DNA of 64,000 nt from NCBI RefSeq assembly GCF_002220365.1, contig NZ_MTHB01000290.1, positions 43,867 to 107,866 on the forward strand, in the 5' to 3' direction. Source of the stretch: Caballeronia sordidicola. GTDB taxonomy: Bacteria; Pseudomonadota; Gammaproteobacteria; Burkholderiales; Burkholderiaceae. Positions 1 through 7,077 of this stretch are shown piece after piece. Position 1 is the stretch's first letter. Every line of letters begins with the position of its first letter. The notes under the pieces were generated by a model. The model was given only the letters and a program-made list of their open reading frames with translations, was not told the origin of the DNA and did not search any database. Position numbers and translations under genes: made by a program.

Positions 1-1
1 G

Positions 2-745
2 CTCGTCGATCAATGCCTTAAAGGTTATGGCCTGGCGTTGTCGGAAGTGACACCGGAAGCCTGGGAAAAGCTGGCGCAATGGACGGGCAACAAGAGCCGC
101 CAGGAAATTTTCGCGGATATCGGCCTTGGCCGGCGCGTGGCAGCCGTGATGGCGAAGCGCATTGAAGTGCTGATGACCGGTCGTGACGACGATGATTCCC
201 CGCGCGAGAGCTTCAGCACGAATACCGCGCCGCCGGTTGTGATCACCGGCACGGAAGGGATGTCGGTGCAGTTGTCTGCCTGTTGCCGCCCGATTCCCGG
301 CGACGACATCATGGGTTACATTGGCATCGGGCTGGGCATGGCGATTCACACCACCGAATGCCGTGTGGCGCAGCGGATTCACAAGCGCGATCCGGGGCGT
401 TGGATTGACGTGGCCTGGGCGCCGCAGCCGGGCCGTCTGTTCGATGTAGCCATCAAAGTGCTCGTCAGCACGTCGAAGGGCGTGTTCGCCCGCGTAGCGG
501 CTGATATTACGTCTGCCGATGCCAACATTGTCCACATCGCCATGGACGAGGACGTGACGCAGGAATCCACCGTGCTGCGTTTCGTCATCCAGGTCAGCGA
601 TCGCGTGCATCTGGCGAACGTCATGCGGCGCGTGCGCACGAACCCGGACGTGATGCGCATCGCGCGTGAGCGGCCGAGTGATGAGCCGCATCATCGCAAT
701 ACCGAAGGCGGCATGCGGATCGATCGCGAACGCGGCGATTATTAA
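2..745 (+). CDS. spoT: Bifunctional (p)ppGpp synthase/hydrolase SpoT, C-terminal part (5' end outside window)
   Basis: This is the carboxy-terminal 247 residues of a RelA/SpoT homologue, the enzyme that makes and breaks (p)ppGpp in the stringent response. The reading frame is open to the window edge, so the catalytic hydrolase and synthetase domains and the TGS domain lie upstream. A helical stretch comes first. It is followed by the conserved cysteine segment (LSACCRPIPGDDIMGY, window residues about 92-107) and a final ACT domain of about 75 residues. These parts regulate the enzyme and contact the ribosome or other proteins in the family. I choose SpoT over RelA because greB follows downstream, as is usual in betaproteobacteria. 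The in-frame TTG at 38 is internal and not the real start. The identification as an RSH protein is firm; SpoT rather than RelA rests on synteny. Confidence 0.93.
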   Translation, partial: LVDQCLKGYGLALSEVTPEAWEKLAQWTGNKSRQEIFADIGLGRRVAAVMAKRIEVLMTGRDDDDSPRESFSTNTAPPVVITGTEGMSVQLSACCRPIPGDDIMGYIGIGLGMAIHTTECRVAQRIHKRDPGRWIDVAWAPQPGRLFDVAIKVLVSTSKGVFARVAADITSADANIVHIAMDEDVTQESTVLRFVIQVSDRVHLANVMRRVRTNPDVMRIARERPSDEPHHRNTEGGMRIDRERGDY

Positions 746-868
746 AGCCTGGCGTTCGCCTCTTGGCGAGAGCGGCCGGCGGAGCCTGAGTCTGGGTCTG
801 AGCTCGATTCGCCGCCGCTGAAAAACGACCTGCGTGCCTGTACCCATTCTGCGTACACAGGGGCACTT

Positions 869-1360
869 ATGAAAACATCAGAACTGGAAGGCGCCGAGCT
901 CGACTATTGGGTCGCGCGCGGGCTGCATGACTTCATCCGCGAAATTCATTTCACTGATGGCGGCCAGACGCTGTCCATCCGCGGCAATGACCGTGGCCGG
1001 GCTTGGGACGGGCGATTCCTGCCGTCGACGTCATGGGAGGCGGCCTCCGTTGTGCTGGAGCGCGCGTGCCGGCTGGAGATGAACGACCACGGACGGGGTG
1101 AAGTCGTGTGTACGGCGATATTCGGCAAGTCCGGTGTGCAAGTGGAGGGGCGCGGACCGTCGTTGCGTATCGCATTGCTGCGGGCGTTTCTGCTGCATGC
1201 GTTCGGTGACACGGTGGACGACGAGTTTCCGCATCGTTCACAAATGCTGCTCGGGGAACGGGCTGAGCTGCTGGGCGAGCAGAGCGCGGCGGCGACGGTT
1301 GAAGATGCGCCCCTGCCGGATGGACGTATCGGCGATATAGGGTCGACCGCGCGGCAGTAA
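869..1360 (+). CDS. NinX/DUF2591-like protein
   Basis: A 163-residue protein opening with MKTSELEGAELDYWVAR, the characteristic start of the DUF2591 family, which is named after the lambdoid phage protein NinX. In that family the opening is followed by a small domain that ends with the 'A.R.F..HAFGD.VD.P' type segment; here RAFLLHAFGDTVDDEFP is at about residues 108-124. The last 35 residues are variable. Its molecular role is not established. It starts 123 bp after spoT, on the same strand, with a purine-rich run (AGGGGCAC) before the ATG. No other phage gene is nearby, so it is either a domesticated single gene or a relic. The family call is from pattern recognition; the function is unknown. 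Confidence 0.75.
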   Translation: MKTSELEGAELDYWVARGLHDFIREIHFTDGGQTLSIRGNDRGRAWDGRFLPSTSWEAASVVLERACRLEMNDHGRGEVVCTAIFGKSGVQVEGRGPSLRIALLRAFLLHAFGDTVDDEFPHRSQMLLGERAELLGEQSAAATVEDAPLPDGRIGDIGSTARQ

Positions 1361-1475
1361 GCGGGTTTGTGCGCTGGGCACGCGCCTTGGAAGCTTGGCC
1401 GAAGGGCTCACAACCAGTGCAGGGCCAGAAGAACCCTCGGGCCTCCTTACGGATTTCGCTGGTAAAACGTCCGCA

Positions 1476-1509
1476 CAAACAAAAAGGGCCTTCCGTGAGG
1501 AAGGCCCTT
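1476..1509 (-). terminator. Intrinsic terminator of the tRNA-Arg pair
   Basis: A perfect 11-bp stem (AAGGGCCTTCC at 1484-1494 with GGAAGGCCCTT at 1499-1509) around a 4-nt loop. Read on the minus strand the stem is followed by TTTTTGTTTG. It lies 7 bp beyond the CCA end of the second tRNA-Arg. Confidence 0.88.
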
Positions 1510-1516
1510 CTAAAAC

Positions 1517-1593
1517 TGGTGCGGCTGGCAGGATTCGAACCCACGACCCCTTGGTTCGTAGCCAAGTACTCTATCCATCTGAGCTACAGCCGC
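1517..1593 (-). tRNA. tRNA-Arg(ACG), copy 2
   Basis: On the minus strand this folds as a full 77-nt tRNA: acceptor GCGGCTG pairing with CAGCCGC, anticodon stem CTTGG/CCAAG, loop CTACGAA giving anticodon ACG, and T arm GTGGG-TTCGAAT-CCTGC. The discriminator A and CCA end are encoded (1517-1520). It is identical over its whole length to the copy at 1684-1760 and is transcribed after it. ACG is expected to be edited to ICG by TadA. Confidence 0.97.
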
Positions 1594-1683
1594 GCATGAA
1601 ACAGGGTAATACAAAAAGCTGATGCAGGAAACGCTTGCCTGAAACAAAAAACTAAAACGCTCAACTAAAACGTTTTGAAGAAG

Positions 1684-1760
1684 TGGTGCGGCTGGCAGGA
1701 TTCGAACCCACGACCCCTTGGTTCGTAGCCAAGTACTCTATCCATCTGAGCTACAGCCGC
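1684..1760 (-). tRNA. tRNA-Arg(ACG), copy 1
   Basis: An identical 77-nt copy of the tRNA at 1517-1593, with the CCA end encoded at 1684-1686 and the acceptor stem starting at 1760. Promoter-proximal member of a two-gene tRNA unit with a 90-bp spacer. Confidence 0.97.
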
Positions 1761-1773
1761 ACGCGAGACCAAG

Positions 1774-1779
1774 AGTATA
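1774..1779 (-). promoter_or_regulatory. -10 box of the tRNA-Arg unit
   Basis: TATACT on the minus strand, 13 bp before the first base of tRNA-Arg copy 1. That places the start point about 7 nt from the mature 5' end. I see no good -35 box at 16-18 bp. Confidence 0.5.
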
Positions 1780-1899
1780 GCCAAGCTCTCCCAAAAAAGG
1801 AAGGGTTACGCCTTGATTTCTGTAATGCCGATCTCCTTCGTGTTACCTTGCACAGGAGCTATCTCGCTCCTCTTCACGTTATTTTGAGCGGTTTGCACC

Positions 1900-2460
1900 A
1901 TGAACAAAGCATTTGTAAAGGAATCAGACGAGAGCGACGAAGATCTCGACCTCGAGCAACCCGCGGGCGTTCCCCCTGGCACCAAGAACTACATCACGCC
2001 GGCGGGGCACCAGCGTCTGCGCGACGAGCTGCTGCATTTGCTGGACGTTGAGCGGCCGGATGTCGTGAAACTGCTCTCGTGGGCGGCGTCCAATGGCGAC
2101 CGGTCGGAGAACGGCGACTACATCTACGGCAAGCGGCGCTTGCGAGAGATTGACCGGCGGATTCGCTTCCTGACCAAGCGGCTCGACAAGGCGGAAGTGG
2201 TAGACAGCAGCCGGCAGGAAAACGTCGACCAGGTGTTTTTCGGTGCAACGGTGAATTACGCCGGTGACGATGGAGAAGTGCACACGGTGACCGTCGTGGG
2301 CGTGGACGAAGTGAATCTGGATGTCGGACACGTGAGCTGGATTTCACCTATCGCCCGCGCCTTGCTCAAGGCCAAGGTCGGCGATACGGTCACGCTGCAC
2401 ACGCCTGCTGGCAACCAGCAGATCGATATCCTCGATGTGCATTATCCGGCGAAGTCCTGA
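1900..2460 (+). CDS. greB: Transcription elongation factor GreB
   Basis: A 186-residue Gre factor. It binds the RNA polymerase secondary channel and stimulates cleavage of backtracked RNA. After a variable acidic N-terminal tail of about 25 residues comes the coiled-coil domain. It begins with the Gre opening YITPAGHQRLRDEL and carries the loop segment NGDRSENGDYIYGKRRLREID, with the acidic loop pair typical of the catalytic tip. The C-terminal globular domain ends with HVSWISPIARALLKAKVGDTV, matching the GreA/GreB C-terminal signature. The R/K-rich loop (YGKRRLREIDRRIRFL) points to GreB rather than GreA. It stands alone on the plus strand after the opposing tRNA genes and ends in a bidirectional terminator shared with the porin. 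Confidence 0.95.
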   Translation: MNKAFVKESDESDEDLDLEQPAGVPPGTKNYITPAGHQRLRDELLHLLDVERPDVVKLLSWAASNGDRSENGDYIYGKRRLREIDRRIRFLTKRLDKAEVVDSSRQENVDQVFFGATVNYAGDDGEVHTVTVVGVDEVNLDVGHVSWISPIARALLKAKVGDTVTLHTPAGNQQIDILDVHYPAKS

Positions 2461-2501
2461 GCCATTTCATCTGAAGCAATAACGTCAGGAACCTCAGGAC
2501 G

Positions 2502-2531
2502 AAAAAAAGGCGCCGCAAGCGGCGCCTTTTT
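2502..2531. terminator. Bidirectional terminator between greB and the porin
   Basis: A GC-rich stem (GGCGCCGC with GCGGCGCC, loop AA) flanked by an A run on the left and a T run on the right. It can therefore end both greB (plus) and the convergent porin gene (minus). Confidence 0.85.
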
Positions 2532-2557
2532 CACATCGGTACAGCCTTGAACAAGAC

Positions 2558-3700
2558 TTAGAAGCGGTGACGAATGCCAACCGTTGCAGAGACTTGGTTC
2601 GGGGTCGACGACATGCCTACGCCGTTGATCGGAGCGCCAATGCCGCTGTCGCCCAGGTCGAGTGCGTGAACGTATTCGCCTTGCAGGTACACGTCCGTGC
2701 GCTTCGACAGCGAATAAGCGGTTTGCAGGCTGAACTGATGGAACGACGGCTTTTCGCCATCAAGACGAGCATCGGTGTACGTGTATGCGCCTGCCAGGCT
2801 CAGGGCCGGGGTCAGGGCATAGTGGGCGTTCAGCTCATAGTTGTTGAAGCGAGCGTAGTTGCCAATCGCGATGTTGCCCGTGTTCCCAACCGTAGCACCG
2901 TTGATGCTTGCTGCATCTTCAAGCTTGGTTTGCGTGAACACGAAACCAACCGTTGCCGGGCCGAACGCGTAGTTCAAGCCAGCGCCGAACGTGCGTTGCA
3001 GACCTGCGTTGAACGTGTTGTCGCCAGCAACAGCGCCGTTGGCGTTGTTGATTGCGCCAGCCGTAATGTTGTTGTTCAGTTGCAAGTAAGCTGCAGCAAT
3101 GTTCAACGGGCCGTAGTTGTACGACGCACCAACGCTGTACGAGCGGTTGTTCGCGAAACCATCAGCCTGGTTCGAGAAACCATACAACGCGCCGAACTTG
3201 AAGCCGGCGTAGTTCGCGCTCTGGTACTTGACCGAGTTGTTGATACGGAACGAGTTGTCGAGGTTGTCGTTGTCGAACGGGTGCGCGAACTGCGTGCCAC
3301 CGTATTGCGTGCCGGTCAGAGCCAACGGGCCGAGATAGTCGACCACGGAGTCATACTGACGACCCAACGTAACGGTACCGAACTGGTTGCTCGACAAACC
3401 AACGAAGGCTTGACGGCCGAACTCACGACCTTGCTGGCCGAGCGTACCGTTAGCAATGCTGAAGCCGTTTTCCAACGTGAAGATTGCCTTCAGGCCACCG
3501 CCGAGGTCTTCAGAGCCGCGCAGGCCCCAACGGCTGCCGTTCACGGCGCCGCTCGTCATCTTGAAGTTATGTGAACCGTTTTGATTGTTCGTGTACGTCA
3601 GGCCAGCATCGATCAAACCGTACAACGTCACGCTGCTTTGAGCATGAGCGGCGGTTGCAAATACGCCCGACAGGGCGGCGACCATGAGAGTCTTTTTCAT
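2558..3700 (-). CDS. General outer-membrane porin (Gram-negative porin family)
   Basis: A 380-residue beta-barrel porin of the Burkholderia OpcP/OmpC-like family, which forms trimeric channels for small hydrophilic solutes. It has a classic signal peptide (MKKTLMVAALSGVFATAAHA, residues 1-20) and the mature start QSSVTLYGLIDAGLTYTNN. It also has the LGGGLKAIFTLENGF and GRQAFVGLSS segments and ends in the terminal phenylalanine (VGIRHRF) that BAM recognises. A GGAG box lies 8 nt before the ATG. Single gene, with a long upstream region (to 4250) and the shared terminator downstream. The paralogue cannot be named because these genomes carry many such porins. Confidence 0.93.
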   Translation of the reverse strand: MKKTLMVAALSGVFATAAHAQSSVTLYGLIDAGLTYTNNQNGSHNFKMTSGAVNGSRWGLRGSEDLGGGLKAIFTLENGFSIANGTLGQQGREFGRQAFVGLSSNQFGTVTLGRQYDSVVDYLGPLALTGTQYGGTQFAHPFDNDNLDNSFRINNSVKYQSANYAGFKFGALYGFSNQADGFANNRSYSVGASYNYGPLNIAAAYLQLNNNITAGAINNANGAVAGDNTFNAGLQRTFGAGLNYAFGPATVGFVFTQTKLEDAASINGATVGNTGNIAIGNYARFNNYELNAHYALTPALSLAGAYTYTDARLDGEKPSFHQFSLQTAYSLSKRTDVYLQGEYVHALDLGDSGIGAPINGVGMSSTPNQVSATVGIRHRF

Positions 3701-4108
3701 CTTTGTAACTCCGAGAGCAGTTTGGGTCTGACAACCCAGGCTTGAAGGAAACCTTCACTCCGACGCGCTGCGAGAGGCGCTGTCAGGTGATTTCATGTGC
3801 CAACAGAAGACACAGTCGTTTCCGGACCAGACGAAGTGTAAAGACGGTGTTACAGAGATGGCATTCCGATTTACGCAATAAAGTATTCTGCGATCGGCAA
3901 TGATTAAGAAATGCAATCTAAGCCTTTACTGGCAAGGCTTTGCGGGGGAAAGGCGGGGATAAGTCTGACGTGTCAACAGGGCTTCGTTGCGCAATTGCTA
4001 CATGCGCTATCGTTAAAATACAACGCCAATAATCCTAGATGTCGATTGTTGACGGAACAGCAATAGATGATTGCCGGATCTGTTGATGATTACCAGTTGG
4101 CGTGCCGT
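3701..4108. other. Porin upstream region, no gene seen
   Basis: About 400 bp without a convincing reading frame. It must hold the porin promoter on the minus strand, but I could not pick a clear pair of boxes. Base composition is lower in GC than the flanking genes. Confidence 0.5.
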
Positions 4109-4120
4109 TATACTTTAATC

Positions 4121-4204
4121 GCTGCTTTCCGAAGCAGACTTTTTCGTTGACGGAAAAGATCTCCAAACCTTGTCGGCGCGACTTCCCAGTCGCGCTTTTT
4201 TTTT
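4121..4204 (+). ncRNA. Candidate small RNA with its own promoter and terminator
   Basis: A TATACT -10 box (4109-4114) precedes this 84-nt stretch. The stretch begins with a small hairpin (CTGCTT/AAGCAG, about 4122-4137) and ends in a textbook intrinsic terminator: stem GCGCGACT/AGTCGCGC, loop TCCC, nine T. No plus-strand reading frame of useful length lies upstream to account for that terminator. A -35 is weak (TTGATG is 20 bp away). I infer a short transcript; I do not recognise its family. Confidence 0.5.
4176..4204 (+). terminator. Intrinsic terminator (plus strand)
   Basis: An 8-bp perfect stem (4176-4183 with 4188-4195), a 4-nt loop and nine consecutive T. It points away from any annotated plus-strand gene, which is why a small RNA is proposed just upstream. 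Confidence 0.85.
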
Positions 4205-4250
4205 GCCTGAACGGGCTCAATGCTCGAAGCCTGTTGCAGGCACTGTTCAC

Positions 4251-4529
4251 TTAGATAGCCGCTTCCAGCTCTTCTTCCGACATCGCCTCAGCTTCATTCC
4301 CAACTTCGGGTGATTTCGCTTCGTCGTTGCTATCGAATGTCAGCAAACTCGATACTGTCCAGTCTTCCATCACATAACGGCGTGCATCCATTGGCGATGA
4401 CAGCAGGTTCTGCCAATGATCGCCATGCCATGCCGGATCGAAATCCAGAGCTGAATGCGATTCCATGACTGCTTGGGGCGCTACCAGAGTCCTGATCCAC
4501 GAAAACATGCTTTTGAGTTCGGTCGTCAA
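4251..4529 (-). CDS. Small acidic protein of unknown function, TTG start
   Basis: A 92-residue reading frame. The start is a TTG at 4529 chosen on ribosome-binding evidence: AAAGGAGGT sits 8 nt upstream, close to the ideal site. The first ATG in frame (MFSWIRTLVAPQ, from 4508) lacks this. The protein has a hydrophobic-aromatic N-terminal third (MFSWIRTLV), a middle rich in W, D and H, and a strongly acidic tail (EAEAMSEEELEAAI). No signal peptide or membrane span is clear. I do not recognise the family. The frame at 4330-4569 overlaps it but lacks a ribosome-binding site. Confidence 0.6.
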   Translation of the reverse strand: MTTELKSMFSWIRTLVAPQAVMESHSALDFDPAWHGDHWQNLLSSPMDARRYVMEDWTVSSLLTFDSNDEAKSPEVGNEAEAMSEEELEAAI

Positions 4530-4891
4530 AGCAATGACCTCCTTTAAAGTGCTTGCGGTACTCTTTCATGATGCCGATAGCTCATTTCGGTAACAAGACT
4601 CGTAAACGCTTACGATTCGATAGGAACAGTTACAAGCTGAGTAAATATTTCCTTTTGACGGATATAGATGGCTCAATCCGGAAATATTACGACCGGTTGT
4701 TCTCTTTTCAGCAGTCGTGATTCGAGAGCATGCGGACTGACGTTCTATGCGCTTCCGGTGCGTCGAGCGGGCTTCGTGGCTGGGAACGGCCTGGAACCGC
4801 CGGCGCTCTAATAGACGTGAGCTAAAATGCGCGATCGATACGCCTTTCTTCTGCGCGGATCGCGTCCATTCCTCTTTTAGCGGTCAGCGCT
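4530..4891. other. Intergenic region with divergent promoters, nothing further seen
   Basis: About 360 bp between the small TTG-start gene (minus) and the exonuclease gene (plus). It is AT-richer than its surroundings and should contain both promoters. I see no convincing boxes, repeat or RNA. Confidence 0.4.
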
Positions 4892-6052
4892 GTGCTTCCA
4901 ATCCTTACTAATAGTGTTAGTTCAGAACCGTTGGTGTTCGTCGATCTCGAAACCACGGGCGGGACCTTTGGCGTGGATCGCATTACTGAAATCGGCGTGG
5001 TCGAAATCGGGCCGGCCGGCGTGACGCAGTGGAGCTCGCTCGTCAATCCGCAGCAGCCGATTCCGTTCTTTATCCAGCAACTCACCGGTATCAGCGATTC
5101 GATGGTGCGCAACGCGCCGACGTTCGATGCGATCGCGCATGATCTGCTGGCCCGCCTCGACGGGCGGCTATTTATTGCCCACAACGCGCGGTTCGATCAC
5201 GGCTTCCTGCGCAGCGAGTTCAAACGGGTCGGCATCAAGTTCCAGCCTGACGTGTTGTGCACCGTTCAGTTGTCGCGCGCCATCTATCCTGCGCAACGTC
5301 GGCATGGGCTTGATGCGCTGATCGAGCGGCACGCGCTGGTGCCTGCGGCGCGCCACCGCGCACTTGCCGACGCCGATCTGCTCTGGCAATTCTGGCAGCA
5401 CCTGCATCGCGCATTTTCCACCGACGTCCTGCACGGCTATATAGGACAGGTTGCCCGGCGCTTCCGGCTTGCCGGCGATATCGACGAGGACACTATTGAA
5501 CAGATTCCGGCCGGCTGCGGCATCTACGTGTTTTATGGCGAGGACGATGTGCCGCTGTATGTTGGACGAAGCGTGCGCTTGCGCCAGCGCGTGCGTGCGC
5601 ATCTGTCGGGTGTGAAACGCTCGGCGAAGGATCTGCGGCTCGCGGAACTCATCCGGCGTGTGGAGTGGACCGCGACGGGCGGCGAGATCGGCGCGATGCT
5701 GGTGGAAGGGCGCTCCATTGCACGGTTGCGTCCTGCGCATAACCGGCAGTCCAAAGCGCGTCGCGATGACCCGAGCCAGGCGCCCTGGACCTACCCTGGC
5801 GCCATTGCAATAGAAGAAACGGACGCCGCAACCAGCGCGCGGGTCTGGCATGTTGTCGATGCCTGGCAGTATTTCGGCATGGCGGGGTCGCTCGACGAAG
5901 CCGCGCAACTGCGCGCGGCAGCGCCTGCGGCATGCTTCGAGTTATCGACGTACCGGATTCTCAGCGAACGTCTGTCGCGCGGACTGACAATCGTGCCGCT
6001 CGCAGCCACGGCTTGCCTGTCAGGCGAGCCGGTATTAGCCGACCGCGTCTAG
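4892..6052 (+). CDS. DnaQ-like 3'-5' exonuclease fused to a GIY-YIG endonuclease domain
   Basis: A 386-residue two-domain nuclease. Residues about 13-175 form a DEDDh exonuclease: FVDLETTG carries D18 and E20, HNARFDHGF carries D102, and RHRALADADLLW carries H155 and D160, so the active site is complete. Residues about 205-290 form a GIY-YIG domain like that of UvrC and Cho: GCGIYVF (210-214), PLYVGRS (221-227), and the catalytic glutamate in MLVEGRS (E272). The last 95 residues resemble no domain I know. Such fusions are usually annotated as DNA polymerase III epsilon-like or excinuclease Cho-like proteins and are thought to act in DNA repair. The start is GTG at 4892 without a good ribosome-binding site, so it may be misplaced. 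It converges with and overlaps the chorismate mutase gene by 4 bp. Confidence 0.88.
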   Translation: MLPILTNSVSSEPLVFVDLETTGGTFGVDRITEIGVVEIGPAGVTQWSSLVNPQQPIPFFIQQLTGISDSMVRNAPTFDAIAHDLLARLDGRLFIAHNARFDHGFLRSEFKRVGIKFQPDVLCTVQLSRAIYPAQRRHGLDALIERHALVPAARHRALADADLLWQFWQHLHRAFSTDVLHGYIGQVARRFRLAGDIDEDTIEQIPAGCGIYVFYGEDDVPLYVGRSVRLRQRVRAHLSGVKRSAKDLRLAELIRRVEWTATGGEIGAMLVEGRSIARLRPAHNRQSKARRDDPSQAPWTYPGAIAIEETDAATSARVWHVVDAWQYFGMAGSLDEAAQLRAAAPAACFELSTYRILSERLSRGLTIVPLAATACLSGEPVLADRV

Positions 6053-6657
6053 CCGACCGCGCCCACGCCACCCGACTCGCACACGTGCGACAACGCGCGC
6101 GTGAGCGGTGCATTCTGGGCGGAATCGTAGCGGGTGAGATGTTTCCAGCGCGCAATGCTGTCGGCCAGCCGCAGCGGGCAATCGTCGGCATGGCGCAACG
6201 GCTCCACGCCGGCTAGCGCCGAGAGTAACGCGTTGGTGACGCTATCGAGCTTCGGCCGGGTATCGTGGGCGAGGTCCGGTGGCGTTCCTTCGGGCGCACG
6301 TGACTTCCGCCAGTTATCGAAGAGGGCGTTCTGCACGTCTTTGCTCGCCTCGATCTGATCGCGAAAGAAAAGCTGCGCAAACGCCGGATCGATGCCGGCG
6401 GATTTCGCGCGGCTATCGATAACGGCCAGCAACGCGGCCTCACGAGGTTGATCGGTGATGGGCTCGTGATGCGCCCATTTCCAGCGCGCGACCGGCTCGG
6501 CGAGCGCCAGCCGTTGTGACGACAACGCAATGATATTGGTGAAAGGCGTGTCGTCGCCATCAGCGAGAGCCGCCGAGGAACAAGCGGTGATGGCAATAAC
6601 ACAGGCAGCCAGGCAAGCTTTGGCGCGGAGAACTTGCAGAAGGGAATGGCGAAGCAT
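6049..6657 (-). CDS. Secreted (AroQ-gamma type) chorismate mutase
   Basis: Chorismate mutase converts chorismate to prephenate. This 202-residue form belongs to the exported gamma class found in the periplasm of many proteobacteria. The ATG at 6657 is preferred over the longer frame because it gives a clean signal peptide (MLRHSLLQVLRAKACLAACV..., residues 1 to about 33). Cleavage could be after ALA at the signal peptidase I site, or at the lipobox-like ITAC if it is a lipoprotein. The mature part has the helical AroQ pattern: ALSSQRLALAEPVARWKWAHHEPITD, then DQIEASKDVQNALFDNWR. The regulatory ACT domain of the cytoplasmic P-protein is absent. It overlaps the convergent exonuclease gene by 4 bp. 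Why an exported mutase exists is not settled in the family. Confidence 0.85.
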   Translation of the reverse strand: MLRHSLLQVLRAKACLAACVIAITACSSAALADGDDTPFTNIIALSSQRLALAEPVARWKWAHHEPITDQPREAALLAVIDSRAKSAGIDPAFAQLFFRDQIEASKDVQNALFDNWRKSRAPEGTPPDLAHDTRPKLDSVTNALLSALAGVEPLRHADDCPLRLADSIARWKHLTRYDSAQNAPLTRALSHVCESGGVGAVG

Positions 6658-6927
6658 GAATACCGGAGCCAGATCGAGAAAGCCGCAGCTTAACGTATGA
6701 CGTGCAGTATGGCGCAGGGCGCGCGACGGGTGATCATAGGCGATCATGAAACGCGCCGCGCTCGTGGCGCTATAAGGTGTAACCGGCCGTGCTATTCCGG
6801 TCGTGTTATTAATAGCCGCGTGCCAATCCGGCGTTGCTGCAAAGATATGCTCCAACGATCAAGCGTGCGGACCCCTTGGCTCGCACAACATCTGCAAACA
6901 CCGTGGGCGTGCTGCGCACTTCGGCAA

Positions 6928-7077
6928 TTACTTCGGGTCGCACAGGTTACGTTGTTCGTCGAAGAATGCCCGCACATACTCAGGCAACTCTGCGAGGAAT
7001 TCGACCCCGACCGGTTCTTGATCCGGACATTGCACCTTGTCGGGCGTCGGGATTTTTGTCGGCTTGGCGTCCATCAT
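6928..7077 (-). CDS. 49-residue small protein with a strong ribosome-binding site
   Basis: This short frame starts with two consecutive ATG codons (7077 and 7074) and ends at a TAA at 6928. AAGGAGAG lies 5 nt before the first ATG. The product begins MMDAKPTKIPTPDKVQCPDQ, is acidic overall, has two cysteines (about residues 17 and 46), and carries an amphipathic stretch (VEFLAELPEYVRAFFDEQ). No signal peptide or membrane helix is present. The ribosome-binding site and the codon-like composition argue that it is real. The family is not recognised. It stands alone on the minus strand, with about 650 bp of AT-rich DNA upstream. Confidence 0.6.
   Translation of the reverse strand: MMDAKPTKIPTPDKVQCPDQEPVGVEFLAELPEYVRAFFDEQRNLCDPK

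Noticed and set aside
1517..1760. Tandem tRNA-Arg genes as a sign of an integrated element
   Set aside because: No integrase, no truncated tRNA copy and no att repeat nearby; the pair looks like a simple duplicated tRNA unit.
2567..3574. 335-codon plus-strand frame opposite the porin
   Set aside because: Antisense shadow of the porin; composition is not protein-like.
4330..4569. 79-codon minus-strand frame overlapping the TTG-start gene
   Set aside because: The ribosome-binding site fits the other frame; this one has none.
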